Counted from the stretch's first letter, positions 38,648-46,906 are shown. The stretch is 64,000 nt of DNA from Lautropia dentalis (GCF_003892345.1 NZ_RRUE01000002.1:1256609-1320608); one strand, 5' to 3'. Notes: generated by a model not told the origin, from the letters alone. Translations and numbers: made by a program.

Positions 38648-39094
38648 TCAGTAGCCGCCCATGGCGGCATGGATGCTTCTGCGCCAGTCAGGCAGTTCGC
38701 TGGCTGCCTCCGGCCCGGGCTCCGGCTCCGGTCTCGTTGCACGGTGCCTGCCGGTGGGCAGAAGGTGAACATCGCGCGGCCCCGCGTGCGTGTCCCCTGA
38801 TGGTTCCTTCCCTTGCCGCGTGCAGGCAACGACGTACGCACGCAGCCCGGCGAGAATGGTCTTGTGGCTGATGTCGCCATCGGCCATGTCGCCCATCAGC
38901 CGGAAAAGCTTTTCGATTTCCTGCGGGTCGCTGAGATCGCCGGCGTGCCTTTCCAGTATCGACAGCCCGAAGATGATGCGTTCCTTGATGAAGGCAGCCT
39001 GTTCGAGCCGGGGGACATGATCGATGTGTTCGATCATCTCGCGGTCGGCTTCCAGCGTCGGATGCAGGCGCAGCTGGTAGACGCGCAGGCTCAT
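38648..39094 (-). CDS. Hypothetical protein in T4BSS operon
   Basis: 148 residues, starting at the ATG at 39094, which overlaps the preceding stop as ATGA. Not recognised. Helical and acidic N-terminal ~100 residues (QEIEKLFRLMGDMADGDISH), no signal peptide, Pro/Glu-rich tail. Coupled translation and position between icmT and dotM suggest a small cytoplasmic accessory factor. Confidence 0.62.
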   Translation of the reverse strand: MSLRVYQLRLHPTLEADREMIEHIDHVPRLEQAAFIKERIIFGLSILERHAGDLSDPQEIEKLFRLMGDMADGDISHKTILAGLRAYVVACTRQGKEPSGDTHAGPRDVHLLPTGRHRATRPEPEPGPEAASELPDWRRSIHAAMGGY

Positions 39095-39366
39095 GGTGCA
39101 TGCTCCTGTTTCCGGTGCTGCGTGGCCATCTGGTCGAGAAACCGCTGGGCGATCACGAAGAACATGCAGCACATGGCCTTTTTCTCCCGGCCGGACCTTC
39201 CCGCTGCGTTGAAAAGCTGCAGGAGGCGCGCTTCGGATGGATCGTCGGCATGCAGACGCATCCGGTAGCGGATGGATTCATCTGGCCTTTGTCCATTCAC
39301 CGCGGTCCTGATGGCGTCATGGCCATCATCGACGCCCGTGAAGGCGGATATCCGGTCTGCTGTCAT
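39091..39366 (-). CDS. Small hypothetical protein in T4BSS operon
   Basis: 91 residues, not recognised. Basic, with a hydrophobic AMCCMFFVIAQRFLDQM segment too short to be a confident membrane helix. Downstream of icmT and coupled to the 148-residue gene. In R64 the unknown traL occupies the place after traK, so positional equivalence is possible, but I see no sequence basis. Confidence 0.55.
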   Translation of the reverse strand: MTADRISAFTGVDDGHDAIRTAVNGQRPDESIRYRMRLHADDPSEARLLQLFNAAGRSGREKKAMCCMFFVIAQRFLDQMATQHRKQEHAP

Positions 39367-39457
39367 GACAGAACTCCTGGTTGGGTGAGAATGCCGCAGC
39401 CCCTGTGCGTGAAGGCTGCAACGGAAATACCTGCGATTCCCCAGGCAGGCAGCCGCG

Positions 39458-39736
39458 TCAGCGGCTGATGATCGTGCGCAGGTCGTTGCGGGTATGCTTG
39501 ATCCGGCCGGTGATCATGATACGCAGCGCCCGCCCGGCGCTGGCAAAGCTCATCCTGAGAATGCCTTGCACATAGATGGCCAGGGCGGTCAGGGCAAGCG
39601 CAATCCAGAAAAACGCCCATGAACTGGCAAAGAAGGCCACCACCCACGGGATGGCCACCCATGCGCTGATGCCCGCGATGCAGGGCTGGTGGGCGCTGTT
39701 GCTCCAGTGATCGAGTCCGTGTGGCTGCAGTTCCAT
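39458..39736 (-). CDS. icmT: T4BSS protein IcmT (TraK)
   Basis: 92 residues, the family size. It has the HWSNSAHQPCIAGISAWVAI start (compare the HWRNSMR-type start of IcmT), two membrane helices (VVAFFASSWAFFWIALALTA) and the family ending GRALRIMITGRIKHTRNDL. Starts 9 bp after dotB, so the order dotD-dotC-dotB-icmT equals traH-I-J-K of IncI plasmids. Confidence 0.85.
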   Translation of the reverse strand: MELQPHGLDHWSNSAHQPCIAGISAWVAIPWVVAFFASSWAFFWIALALTALAIYVQGILRMSFASAGRALRIMITGRIKHTRNDLRTIISR

Positions 39737-39745
39737 GGGAACACC

Positions 39746-41089
39746 TCATGCATTCGGTTGTTTGTGCCGGGAGGCCGGATGCTTCCGTGACCGGCGCGTC
39801 GGCCGGGCTGGCTGTTCCGCAGGCGACGCGCTGGCCGCGCCGGCTGCCTCCCGGGCAGCCGTTCCGCTGGCACTGGCTGGTTCTCCGGCCGGACGCTCTG
39901 CGAGCACGTCCGAGCGGCGGCGCGCCAGATCCTCGTAGACGGGGCGGTCGATGCGTCCCTCCTGCAGCAGCCGCCACGCATCGCGTTCGAACGTCACGCC
40001 GTGCTCGGCAACCATGTTGCGCAGTTCCTGGGTCACATGACCTTCGCCCTGGTTGCGGATCGAGAGCAGATGCTCACGCAGCCTGGGAGTCATGATCAGG
40101 TACTCGCGCGTGGCAACCAGCCGGCCATCCACGCCCTTGAGCAGCTCCTGTGCGAGCATTGCATGCACGTTGCTGATGATGTCGGCCAGTCCCGTGTGCT
40201 GCTTTTCCAGGGGGTAGCGCGTGATCAGGCGCTGGGGGATGCTGGCCACATCGGTTGCGTGCACGGTGGTGAACACCGGGTGCCCCGTCTGGGCCAGCTC
40301 CATGCCGGAGCTGATGGTTTCGTAATCGCGCATCTCGCCCACGAGGACCAGGGCGGGGCGCCTGCGCATGGCCTCGCGGTTGGCGTCGTGAAAGCTGGGC
40401 AGGTGTGTGGGGATTTCGAGCTGAACGAGCTTCGAATGTGCACTGCGTATCTTGTCGTAGCGGTATTCGATGGGCTCCTCATGCGTGAGGATGTGGCCCT
40501 TGATGGGCGTGTCCTGCTCGAGGATGTAGCGGATGATGGCGGAGAACGTCGTGGTCTTGCCCGAACCCGTCACGCCTGCGACGAACACGATGCCCTGCTT
40601 GGAGATGAGCTGGCGGACCAGCGCCTCCGGCAGGTCGATCCGGTGATGCTCTGCCGGTGTCTGGTCGATCGAGCGCAGGGTGATTTCGCAGCCGTTGGGG
40701 TAGATGGGTACCGCATTGACCCGGTAGTTGTGCTGCACGTTCCAGCGGCGCGTCACGATCCGGCCATGACGTTCGATCTGTTCGGAAAATGCCTGCGGGA
40801 AGCTGTAGCTCGCATTGACCGAACGGCCGGACGAGATGTCGGTCACGGCATTTTCGCGCCCGGCCAGGACCGTCAGAAAGACTTCGACCTCGCGTTTGGT
40901 GACGACCCGGTCCGTCAGCTGCCTCATGTCACCGTGCAGCATCACGCGGACATGGTCGTCGGACGAGATGAAGATGTCGCTTGCACGGGCTTCGTCGGCA
41001 TGCAGCAGAAGCTTCTTGACTTCGTCGGGCCTGTCGAACGTGCGGGGCGCCCTGAAGACGAGGGATTCGTCGCTGGCCAGTGCACTCAC
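39746..41089 (-). CDS. dotB: T4BSS secretion ATPase DotB (TraJ)
   Basis: 447 residues. Member of the VirB11/PilT hexameric ATPases. Walker A GVTGSGKT at 172-179, ASP box ILTHEEPIEYRYD, Walker B ALVLVGEMRDYET about 246-257, His box TGHPVFTTVHATD. It docks at the base of the secretion channel on DotO and powers transfer. The C-terminal ~50 residues are an extra Ala/Arg-rich tail. Start overlaps the dotC stop as ATGA. PilT was considered; the Dot neighbours and the DotB-like N-terminus decide. Confidence 0.94.
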   Translation of the reverse strand: MSALASDESLVFRAPRTFDRPDEVKKLLLHADEARASDIFISSDDHVRVMLHGDMRQLTDRVVTKREVEVFLTVLAGRENAVTDISSGRSVNASYSFPQAFSEQIERHGRIVTRRWNVQHNYRVNAVPIYPNGCEITLRSIDQTPAEHHRIDLPEALVRQLISKQGIVFVAGVTGSGKTTTFSAIIRYILEQDTPIKGHILTHEEPIEYRYDKIRSAHSKLVQLEIPTHLPSFHDANREAMRRRPALVLVGEMRDYETISSGMELAQTGHPVFTTVHATDVASIPQRLITRYPLEKQHTGLADIISNVHAMLAQELLKGVDGRLVATREYLIMTPRLREHLLSIRNQGEGHVTQELRNMVAEHGVTFERDAWRLLQEGRIDRPVYEDLARRRSDVLAERPAGEPASASGTAAREAAGAASASPAEQPARPTRRSRKHPASRHKQPNA

Positions 41090-42144
41090 GGTTCTGCCCT
41101 CCTGTTGTGCCGGTCTGCAGGCGCCCCGTTCCTCTGCGCCCTGTCGCCTGCGTTTCTGCCTCTGGCATTTTTCCTGTTCCTGCCTTCGTCTCCTCCCCCG
41201 GCTCCGTCGTCGTTTCCGGCGCTGGCTCCTTTCCTGCCGCCGTCCTCGTGCCCGGCGCTGTCCCCGTCCTTGCCGCCATCTTCGTTCCGGCGGCCGGAGA
41301 CCAGCACCGAGCGGGTGGGGCTGGCCTGCGGCGACTGGGTGATCACGCCGGTCCAGCGCCTGCTGTCGGCCGTGAAGGCGGGCAGGGTGGTGATGCGCAG
41401 GAGCGTCTCGTCCACGGCCATCGTTTCACCCTGCTGGGTGACGGGAATCTGCTCGCTGGCCACGGCAGGCATGCGCAGCTTGCCCTGCATGACGAACGTA
41501 TGAAAGCGCAGCATGCCGGTGAAATCGCGGTTCATCCGGTCCATGCCGTTCCTGAGCATCAGGTTGGCCTGTTCCACCCCCTGTCGCCAGCCATCGGCCA
41601 CGGCCAGACGCCACAGCCGGTGTTCATCCTCGTCGCGGGGCTTGAGCATGCGGGTGAGCGTCGAGTAGTCGATTCTGATTTTTGGAAATGTCAGATAAAG
41701 GCGCCAGCTCGGCGCAACGGATGAAAACCGCGCCTGGGACTCGATGCGATAGTACGCACCGGACAGGCGAAGCGCCCGGTCGCCGTCCTGGTTGTAGAGA
41801 TCCCGCGCCTCGGAAATGACCGGCGCCACGACCCGGTCCTGGATCATCAGATGGCCGAAGTCGTATACGCTGTCGAGATTTCGGGCGTTCCGGTCGATGA
41901 TGGCGCGGATCCTGTTGAGCTGCCACGAAATGCCGCCCTTGACCCCGAGCGCAAAGGCATTGTCGCGAATGGCCTGTGTGCGTGCACCGGCTGCCGCGTT
42001 CCTGCTGGCCTTGATCAGTTCGGCAAGGGTGTCTGCGTCCCGGGCGGTTTCGGGCGCGGGCGCCACGTAGCCACCCTTGCGGTCATGAAGGCGTTCGAGT
42101 GTCTCGAGAGAAATGGGGGCTCCTGTATCGGGCGTGGCATCCAC
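41086..42144 (-). CDS. dotC: T4BSS outer-membrane core protein DotC (TraI), apparently without signal peptide
   Basis: 352 residues. Family blocks: AFALGVKGGISWQLNRIRAI, FGHLMIQDRVVAPVISEARD, LYNQDGDRALRLSGAYYRIE, SVAPSWRLYLTFPK, then QGVEQANLMLRNGMDRMNRD and FTGMLRFH. DotC is normally an exported lipoprotein of the outer-membrane core. Here translation must begin at the GTG at 42144, because an in-frame stop (that of dotD) lies two codons upstream, and MDATPDTGAPISLETLERLH has no export signal or lipobox. The last ~70 residues are a charged Gly/Asp/Arg tail. Confidence 0.9.
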   Translation of the reverse strand: MDATPDTGAPISLETLERLHDRKGGYVAPAPETARDADTLAELIKASRNAAAGARTQAIRDNAFALGVKGGISWQLNRIRAIIDRNARNLDSVYDFGHLMIQDRVVAPVISEARDLYNQDGDRALRLSGAYYRIESQARFSSVAPSWRLYLTFPKIRIDYSTLTRMLKPRDEDEHRLWRLAVADGWRQGVEQANLMLRNGMDRMNRDFTGMLRFHTFVMQGKLRMPAVASEQIPVTQQGETMAVDETLLRITTLPAFTADSRRWTGVITQSPQASPTRSVLVSGRRNEDGGKDGDSAGHEDGGRKGASAGNDDGAGGGDEGRNRKNARGRNAGDRAQRNGAPADRHNRRAEP

Positions 42145-42150
42145 GGTGCG

Positions 42151-42699
42151 TTACCCCCCGAGTGTGTCGGCCTGGCTGGATGGTCCCTGGCGAAATCCCC
42201 TGCGCCGGATGGCCTTGTCCCGGTATTCCAGCCGCAGGACGTGCGCGTTCTTGTCCAGAATGACATTGGCCGCGCTGTTGATCTGATAGCCGACATTGCG
42301 CAGCACCTCCAGCGGCGGCGTTTTGGTCATGCGCACGTTGATGTTGCGAAGCGTGCGGTACTTGCCCGATTCCACGAACCGGTACCCGTAACGATGGGCA
42401 AACACCTGCAGCAGCTCCTGGGGCTTGCCCAGATAGTCCACATCGACCTCGTCGGTTTCCAGCGATTTCTGCTTCTGGGCCATCATCGCCTTGTCTTCGT
42501 TGACGAGCGCCACGAATTCCCGCTGTGCATCGGCGGCGACCGCAATCTTTTCGGCGATCAGCCTGTCGGCAAACGCCTGTGCCTCGTCGATCTCGACCGG
42601 CCTGACAACAGGCTGCTCCGTCTTGCAGCCGGCAACCAGGAAGGCAGTGGCCAGCATCGTTGCCATGGCAATTCGTCGGACATATGAACGGAAGTTCAA
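42151..42699 (-). CDS. dotD: T4BSS outer-membrane lipoprotein DotD (TraH)
   Basis: 182 residues from a TTG at 42699 that has GGAG six bases upstream. The signal ends in lipobox FLVAGC with the lipidated cysteine at about residue 25. The C-terminal domain (VDYLGKPQELLQVFAHRYGY, LEVLRNVGYQINSAANVILD) is the secretin-N-like fold of DotD. It helps place DotH and DotG in the outer membrane. First gene of the leftward block; its promoter should lie in 42700-42832, next to the 11-bp repeat array. Confidence 0.88.
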   Translation of the reverse strand: MNFRSYVRRIAMATMLATAFLVAGCKTEQPVVRPVEIDEAQAFADRLIAEKIAVAADAQREFVALVNEDKAMMAQKQKSLETDEVDVDYLGKPQELLQVFAHRYGYRFVESGKYRTLRNINVRMTKTPPLEVLRNVGYQINSAANVILDKNAHVLRLEYRDKAIRRRGFRQGPSSQADTLGG

Positions 42700-43325
42700 T
42701 GTTTGCTCCTGCTGTGTTCGATGTCGGCAACACTGGGGCACTGATGTGGACACCAGCATGGAAGTGATCCTAACACGCAGTGTTTCGCTTGTGAACACCG
42801 CAGGCAACCATTGGTTACACCTGTTCGCGAACATACCCCGGATGTACCACACCTGTACCGCAACCGTACCGCATGCATGCCACGACGGTGCCACATCTGT
42901 ACCGTGGTGATACCGCAGGTATGCCTCCCGTATGCCAGACGTGTCCGCATGAAGCCCCGTTCATCCGCATAAATCCACGCCCGGCAATGATGAAAATTGC
43001 CTTTTTCCATTTGCTGGCAGAGCGTCCGGTGTCCGCAATGCTGCGTCGTCCGTGTTGCGTCACGGTGCCATTTTTGTCCGTATGTGCCCGTTTTTGCCCG
43101 TTGTGCGTGTGCTTGCGTGGTTCTGGCGCAGTCTACTGTATCCATCGTTTTACATGTGCGGAGATTCCGGTGCACGTTTGCGTTCAATATCGGACGCTCG
43201 ATCTTCTTAACAAAAAAATTCACCCCGGCACTTGCTGCGTGCTGTGATTTCTGGATAGACTTTTTGCACGGTGACATTTTTCCCGGTGTCATAACGCATT
43301 TTTCGCATTTTTCCTTTCGACTGTC
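42700..43325. promoter_or_regulatory. Divergent control region between the two T4BSS blocks
   Basis: 626 bp without a gene, between dotD (leftward) and the recombinase-like gene (rightward). It contains the palindrome GTTCGCGAAC at about 42823-42832, the 11-bp repeat array at 42833-42942, and then a more AT-rich stretch. That stretch has loose copies of GTGCCATTTTTGTCCG (43065-43080, 43084-43100, 43271-43286) and T-rich tracts up to the rightward start. Both operons must be controlled from here. Confidence 0.65.
42833..42942. repeat. Ten-unit array of 11-bp direct repeats
   Basis: Cut every 11 bases from 42833, the sequence gives ten units: ATACCCCGGAT, GTACCACACCT, GTACCGCAACC, GTACCGCATGC, ATGCCACGACG, GTGCCACATCT, GTACCGTGGTG, ATACCGCAGGT, ATGCCTCCCGT, ATGCCAGACGT. 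The first five to seven bases follow R-T-R-C-C-R-C; the last four vary. A period of 11 bp puts every core on nearly the same face of the helix. The layout is like head-to-tail sites for OmpR/PhoB-type regulators or the iterons of ParR centromeres. Confidence 0.85.
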
Positions 43326-44558
43326 ATGCAACCGACGTTACCCTCCAGTACGGCGCCAGCCCGGCCCGATGGCAACCGGGATGGGCGGGGTGCATGGAAG
43401 GTCCGGCGTGGCGGAACCGACGGCGAGACGCTGGACGATGGCACCCGAAACCAGTACCTGAAACGCGTCGGGTATCTGGCCAGGGCGCTCGTGAAGGGCG
43501 GAGACCCGGCAACGGCATTCGAGCGTCTCACGCCGGACATGGCTGCGGCCTACATGGAAGGGCAGATGCGGTCGCCACGGCTTTCCAGGGCGAGCTTTCG
43601 GGCATACCGGGCTGCGCTGATCTTCTGGCTTCGCCAGCGGATGCAGCAGGCACTCGACCAGGGCAGGCCGGTCGACGGGATGATCGATGCACTCGAACGC
43701 ATCCATGCGCTCAGCCCGGCAGGGTTTCGTGTACAGGGTGGCACGCAGTCCGGCAGGAACGTCAGGGGTGTTCCTGCCGGACTGATGGAACGGTTCCAGC
43801 ACTACGCCCAGGGCCGGGGAAGGCGGCTCAAGTACATGGAACCCCTGATGGCGTTCCTGAAGGCGAACCTGCTGGTAGGACTCAGACCGGGCGAATGGTT
43901 TGGCGTCACGTTCAACCGGCAGGAAGTGCCGGTGTCATCCGGAAGGGCGGTGCCGTCCGGAGGCAGGGGGAACGGGGTGGGGGCTCCCGTCATGCAGGTC
44001 GAAAATGCAAAAACGACGCATGGCAGGGGCAACGCGCCCATCCGGGGCATCGTACTGCACGGCATTTCGGCAGAAGACATGACTGCACTGGTTTATTTCC
44101 ACAACATGGTAGAGCAGTACAGGGTACGGAACATGCAGCAGGCCATGGCGCGTGGCGTCGATGAAAACACGCTCCACCGGGCATTCTTCTCGCCCCTGCA
44201 GCGCACCCTCGTGATCATGCTCAGGGAACTCGGCATCGGCCGGGAGTCGGCCGAATACATTTCCCTCTACAGCACGCGCCACCAGGCCATTGCAGATGCA
44301 AGGCATGCCGGCTGCAGCCAGCATGAAATCGTGGCCATGTTCGGACACGGCAGTGTCCGGTCTGCCGCCATGCCCGACGGACGCACACTGCAGCGGCGCG
44401 CCGGCTTCACGTTCACCGCCGATGCAGCGTCGATGGAACAGGTCCGGCAGCGCTTCGCAACGCCCCGCCACGCCATACGTGCACAGCAGCACCGGCAGAT
44501 GTACGAGCAGAGCCGGCAGGTGGCCGAGGATCTGCTGGGCGACCAGCGGCGGTATTGA
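43326..44558 (+). CDS. Tyrosine-recombinase-like protein lacking catalytic residues
   Basis: 410 residues. The N-terminal half resembles a SAM-like core-binding domain. The C-terminal half shows the integrase layout: LLVGLRPGEWFGVTF (box I arginine), QVENAKTTHGRG (beta-hairpin lysine), ISLYSTRHQAIADARHAGCS with the second arginine, and IVAMFGHGSVRSA (box II histidine). But the first box II histidine is tyrosine, and no tyrosine follows GHGS at the usual distance (the sequence is MPDGRTLQRRAGFTF). It may bind DNA without cutting. It heads the rightward block, so a regulatory role is conceivable. Confidence 0.72.
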   Translation: MQPTLPSSTAPARPDGNRDGRGAWKVRRGGTDGETLDDGTRNQYLKRVGYLARALVKGGDPATAFERLTPDMAAAYMEGQMRSPRLSRASFRAYRAALIFWLRQRMQQALDQGRPVDGMIDALERIHALSPAGFRVQGGTQSGRNVRGVPAGLMERFQHYAQGRGRRLKYMEPLMAFLKANLLVGLRPGEWFGVTFNRQEVPVSSGRAVPSGGRGNGVGAPVMQVENAKTTHGRGNAPIRGIVLHGISAEDMTALVYFHNMVEQYRVRNMQQAMARGVDENTLHRAFFSPLQRTLVIMLRELGIGRESAEYISLYSTRHQAIADARHAGCSQHEIVAMFGHGSVRSAAMPDGRTLQRRAGFTFTADAASMEQVRQRFATPRHAIRAQQHRQMYEQSRQVAEDLLGDQRRY

Positions 44559-44579
44559 CATCATGCATGGGGGCACGGA

Positions 44580-44885
44580 ATGAAAACGGACATCCGGCAT
44601 CAGGCGCCACATCACGAGGGGGCGGCCCGCTCGACCTGGGGGATATGTGACGTTCTGGACGATCACGAAGCGGTCCATCTCTACCACGACCTGCTGCGCA
44701 GGATTTCGCGCGCGGGGGAGATCACGGCCATCGTGCTCGGTGCCCTCATGTTTGCGGGCCTGGCGTGGCTCGTTCTCGGACAGAACTGGGAGAACTACAT
44801 CATCAGCGACGGAACCGACATGTACTGTTATTACGACGGCGAGACGGACTCGGTCTCCTATGTCGATCCTCTGGCGGATGAATGA
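44580..44885 (+). CDS. Small membrane protein in T4BSS operon
   Basis: 101 residues, not recognised. One membrane helix (ITAIVLGALMFAGLAWLVLG) at about 51-70 and an acidic C-terminus with paired tyrosines and a cysteine (DGTDMYCYYDGETDSVSYVD). Its stop overlaps the dotI start as ATGA, so it is translationally coupled to dotI and may accompany it in the inner membrane. Confidence 0.65.
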   Translation: MKTDIRHQAPHHEGAARSTWGICDVLDDHEAVHLYHDLLRRISRAGEITAIVLGALMFAGLAWLVLGQNWENYIISDGTDMYCYYDGETDSVSYVDPLADE

Positions 44886-45877
44886 TGGGCAAGGCCAGGA
44901 AAGCACGGAAAGGCCGCATTGCCCGGCGCGACGAGGCTGCTGTGCATGACAAAGCTGCCGGACGTGACGAGGCTGCCGTGCATGACGAAGCTGCCGGATA
45001 TGACGAAGCCGCCGGACGTGATGAAGCCGTCGGACGTGACGGGGCTGTCGGGCGTGATGGGGCTGTCGGGCGTGATGGGGCCGGACGGCGCGGAGACGAT
45101 GCAGAGGGCCATGATGCCGCGCAGGATGGCACCGGCGAAGACGCCGCCGGGTCGGAGCCTTCCTCCCTGGACTGGCGCAAGGACGACGAGATGCTGGCGC
45201 TGGTGGGCTCGTCGCCCGTCACCAGCCCCGGTGGCCAGGTCATTCAGCGAAACGGCATCACGTTCGACGACATCAAGCACCTGCAGGGGCAGGTCAGGCG
45301 CGCGTGGACTGCGGCTGGCCTGATGGCGCTGGGGCTCATCGTGGTTGGCATCGGTTTTCTCAATTACCCCAAGTACCGCGTGATTGCCACCACGGACAAC
45401 CAGGCCATCTGCGAGGTTCCCACCGAAGAGCGGCCGCGCATGACCAAGGAGGCGGTGATCCAGTGGGCGGCCGATGCCGTGGTGGAACTTTACTCCTACG
45501 ACTATGTCAACTATCGGCGTTCGCTGAACAACGCGGCGCGCAAGTGGCTGTCGACCGAAGGACAGAAATCGTTTTTCAGAACGCTGGACGGTTCACACAA
45601 CCTGCGGCTGGTCCGGGACGAACGGCTGATCATGAAGGCGGCGCTCATCGAGGTGCCGCAGGCCGAGTTCGAAGGCAATCTGCCGACCAAGCCCTACATG
45701 GAGGTACGGGTGCCCGTGCGCATCGAGTTCTACGCAAACGGCAACCGCACGCCGGCCGGATCGAGTACCCATATCGCCCGGGTTCAGGTCGTCCAGACGC
45801 AGGCCAATGCCTACAACCGTCGTGGTCTGGCCATCGACGAGATCTTCCTGTACCCGTATTCCGAGAAAAAAGGCTGA
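44882..45877 (+). CDS. dotI: T4BSS inner-membrane protein DotI/IcmL (TraM)
   Basis: 331 residues. A membrane helix (AAGLMALGLIVVGIGFLNYP, about 141-160) and a periplasmic NTF2-like/VirB8-like domain: RMTKEAVIQWAADAVVELYS, YDYVNYRRSLNNAARKWLS, and the closing RGLAIDEIFLYPYSEKKG, all typical of the IcmL family. It forms part of the inner-membrane assembly around the channel. The ~110-residue cytoplasmic N-terminus begins with nine hexapeptide repeats, an unusual addition. Confidence 0.92.
   Translation: MMGKARKARKGRIARRDEAAVHDKAAGRDEAAVHDEAAGYDEAAGRDEAVGRDGAVGRDGAVGRDGAGRRGDDAEGHDAAQDGTGEDAAGSEPSSLDWRKDDEMLALVGSSPVTSPGGQVIQRNGITFDDIKHLQGQVRRAWTAAGLMALGLIVVGIGFLNYPKYRVIATTDNQAICEVPTEERPRMTKEAVIQWAADAVVELYSYDYVNYRRSLNNAARKWLSTEGQKSFFRTLDGSHNLRLVRDERLIMKAALIEVPQAEFEGNLPTKPYMEVRVPVRIEFYANGNRTPAGSSTHIARVQVVQTQANAYNRRGLAIDEIFLYPYSEKKG
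44930..45091 (+). repeat. Nine 18-bp tandem repeats at the 5' end of dotI
   Basis: Units such as GACGAGGCTGCTGTGCAT, GACGAAGCTGCCGGATAT and GATGGGGCTGTCGGGCGT encode hexapeptides DEAAVH, DEAAGR, DEAVGR and DGAVGR. Copy number can change without a frameshift. Confidence 0.88.
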
Positions 45878-45880
45878 TCC

Positions 45881-46906
45881 ATGAACCGCATCCCGTCCAT
45901 GATGGTCGTGCTCGCACTCGTGCTCGTGCCCGGTACGCGTGCCATGGCACAAGAGGGGAATCCGCCAGCCGGAAAGGCGCCTGCCGCCGGGGCCGAAGGG
46001 CAGGGGCAGCAGGCCATCGAGCCGCCGCGCAGTGGTCTGGTTCCCCGTCGCGATGAAGGAAAGGACACGACCGACATCGTCTACCCCTCACGCCGGGAGG
46101 TCGTGGAAGACACCATCAAGGAGGCCGAAGACGCCAGTTTCACGACCCGGGACCTGAACCGGCTCAAGCGGCTGGAACTCACCCGCGACCGTGCAAAGGC
46201 GTCCCCCTACATCACGCCGGCCAAGCCGGTCACGCGGACCATTCCCGTCAATCTCGATCCGGGGGTGCAGCCACGGGTCATCAGGCTTTCCAGGGGGCTG
46301 CTCACATCCATCGTGTTCTCCGACCGGGCCGGAAACCCGTGGGAGATCGTCGGTGTCCGGACGAACCGGCAGATCTTCAACGATGGCCATGAGGGCAAGC
46401 AGCAGGATGAGGGGGATCGCCCCGATGGCAATGTGCTGATGCTCGAACCCCTGACGACGGCCGCATACGGCAATGTCTCCGTCACCCTCAAGGGGCTGCC
46501 CACCCCCGTCATTTTCACTTTGGCCACGGGACAGAAGGAGGTCGATGTCCGTATCGACGCCAAGATTCCCGGTGCAAACCCCGATGCGGGCGACAACGTC
46601 GTCATGGAGGGCCCGCCCGGCATCGACGATGCGCTGACGGCATTCCTCGACGGTGTGCCACCGGACACGGCACAGAAGATGCGCGTGGAAGGGGCCAGCG
46701 ATACCGAGGCATGGATGTATGAAGGTCACATGTACGTGCGCACCAAGGGGGCGGCCCAGTACCCGGCCTACATGTCGGCGGCCCGCAGCACCAACGGCAT
46801 CTCGGTCTACCGGTACGAGCAGTTCTACGATTCCGTGACCTTCACGGCGGGTGGCCGGGCCATCACCGCATTTGTCGAACAAACCGCAGCGGACAGCCAT
46901 GAGTGA
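45881..46906 (+). CDS. dotH: T4BSS outer-membrane core protein DotH/IcmK (TraN)
   Basis: 341 residues with a cleavable signal (MMVVLALVLVPGTRAMAQ). The C-terminal half holds family blocks VIRLSRGLLTSIVFSDRAGN, PWEIVGV, LMLEPLTTAAYGNVSVTL and LPTPVIFTLATGQKEVDVRI. DotH with DotC, DotD and DotG forms the outer-membrane ring of the channel. Starts 3 bp after dotI; its stop overlaps dotG. Confidence 0.92.
   Translation: MNRIPSMMVVLALVLVPGTRAMAQEGNPPAGKAPAAGAEGQGQQAIEPPRSGLVPRRDEGKDTTDIVYPSRREVVEDTIKEAEDASFTTRDLNRLKRLELTRDRAKASPYITPAKPVTRTIPVNLDPGVQPRVIRLSRGLLTSIVFSDRAGNPWEIVGVRTNRQIFNDGHEGKQQDEGDRPDGNVLMLEPLTTAAYGNVSVTLKGLPTPVIFTLATGQKEVDVRIDAKIPGANPDAGDNVVMEGPPGIDDALTAFLDGVPPDTAQKMRVEGASDTEAWMYEGHMYVRTKGAAQYPAYMSAARSTNGISVYRYEQFYDSVTFTAGGRAITAFVEQTAADSHE

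Noticed and set aside
39746..41089. Possibility that this ATPase is the twitching ATPase PilT
   Set aside because: Shares the fold, but it lies between dotC and icmT with overlapping stops and the N-terminal domain follows the DotB/TraJ pattern.
40001..41503. Plus-strand frame of 500 codons across dotB and dotC
   Set aside because: Lies opposite two genes with clear motifs (Walker A/B of DotB); composition is that of a reverse-strand shadow.
42833..42942. CRISPR array
   Set aside because: Units of 11 bp without 25-40-bp spacers and no cas genes; not a CRISPR.
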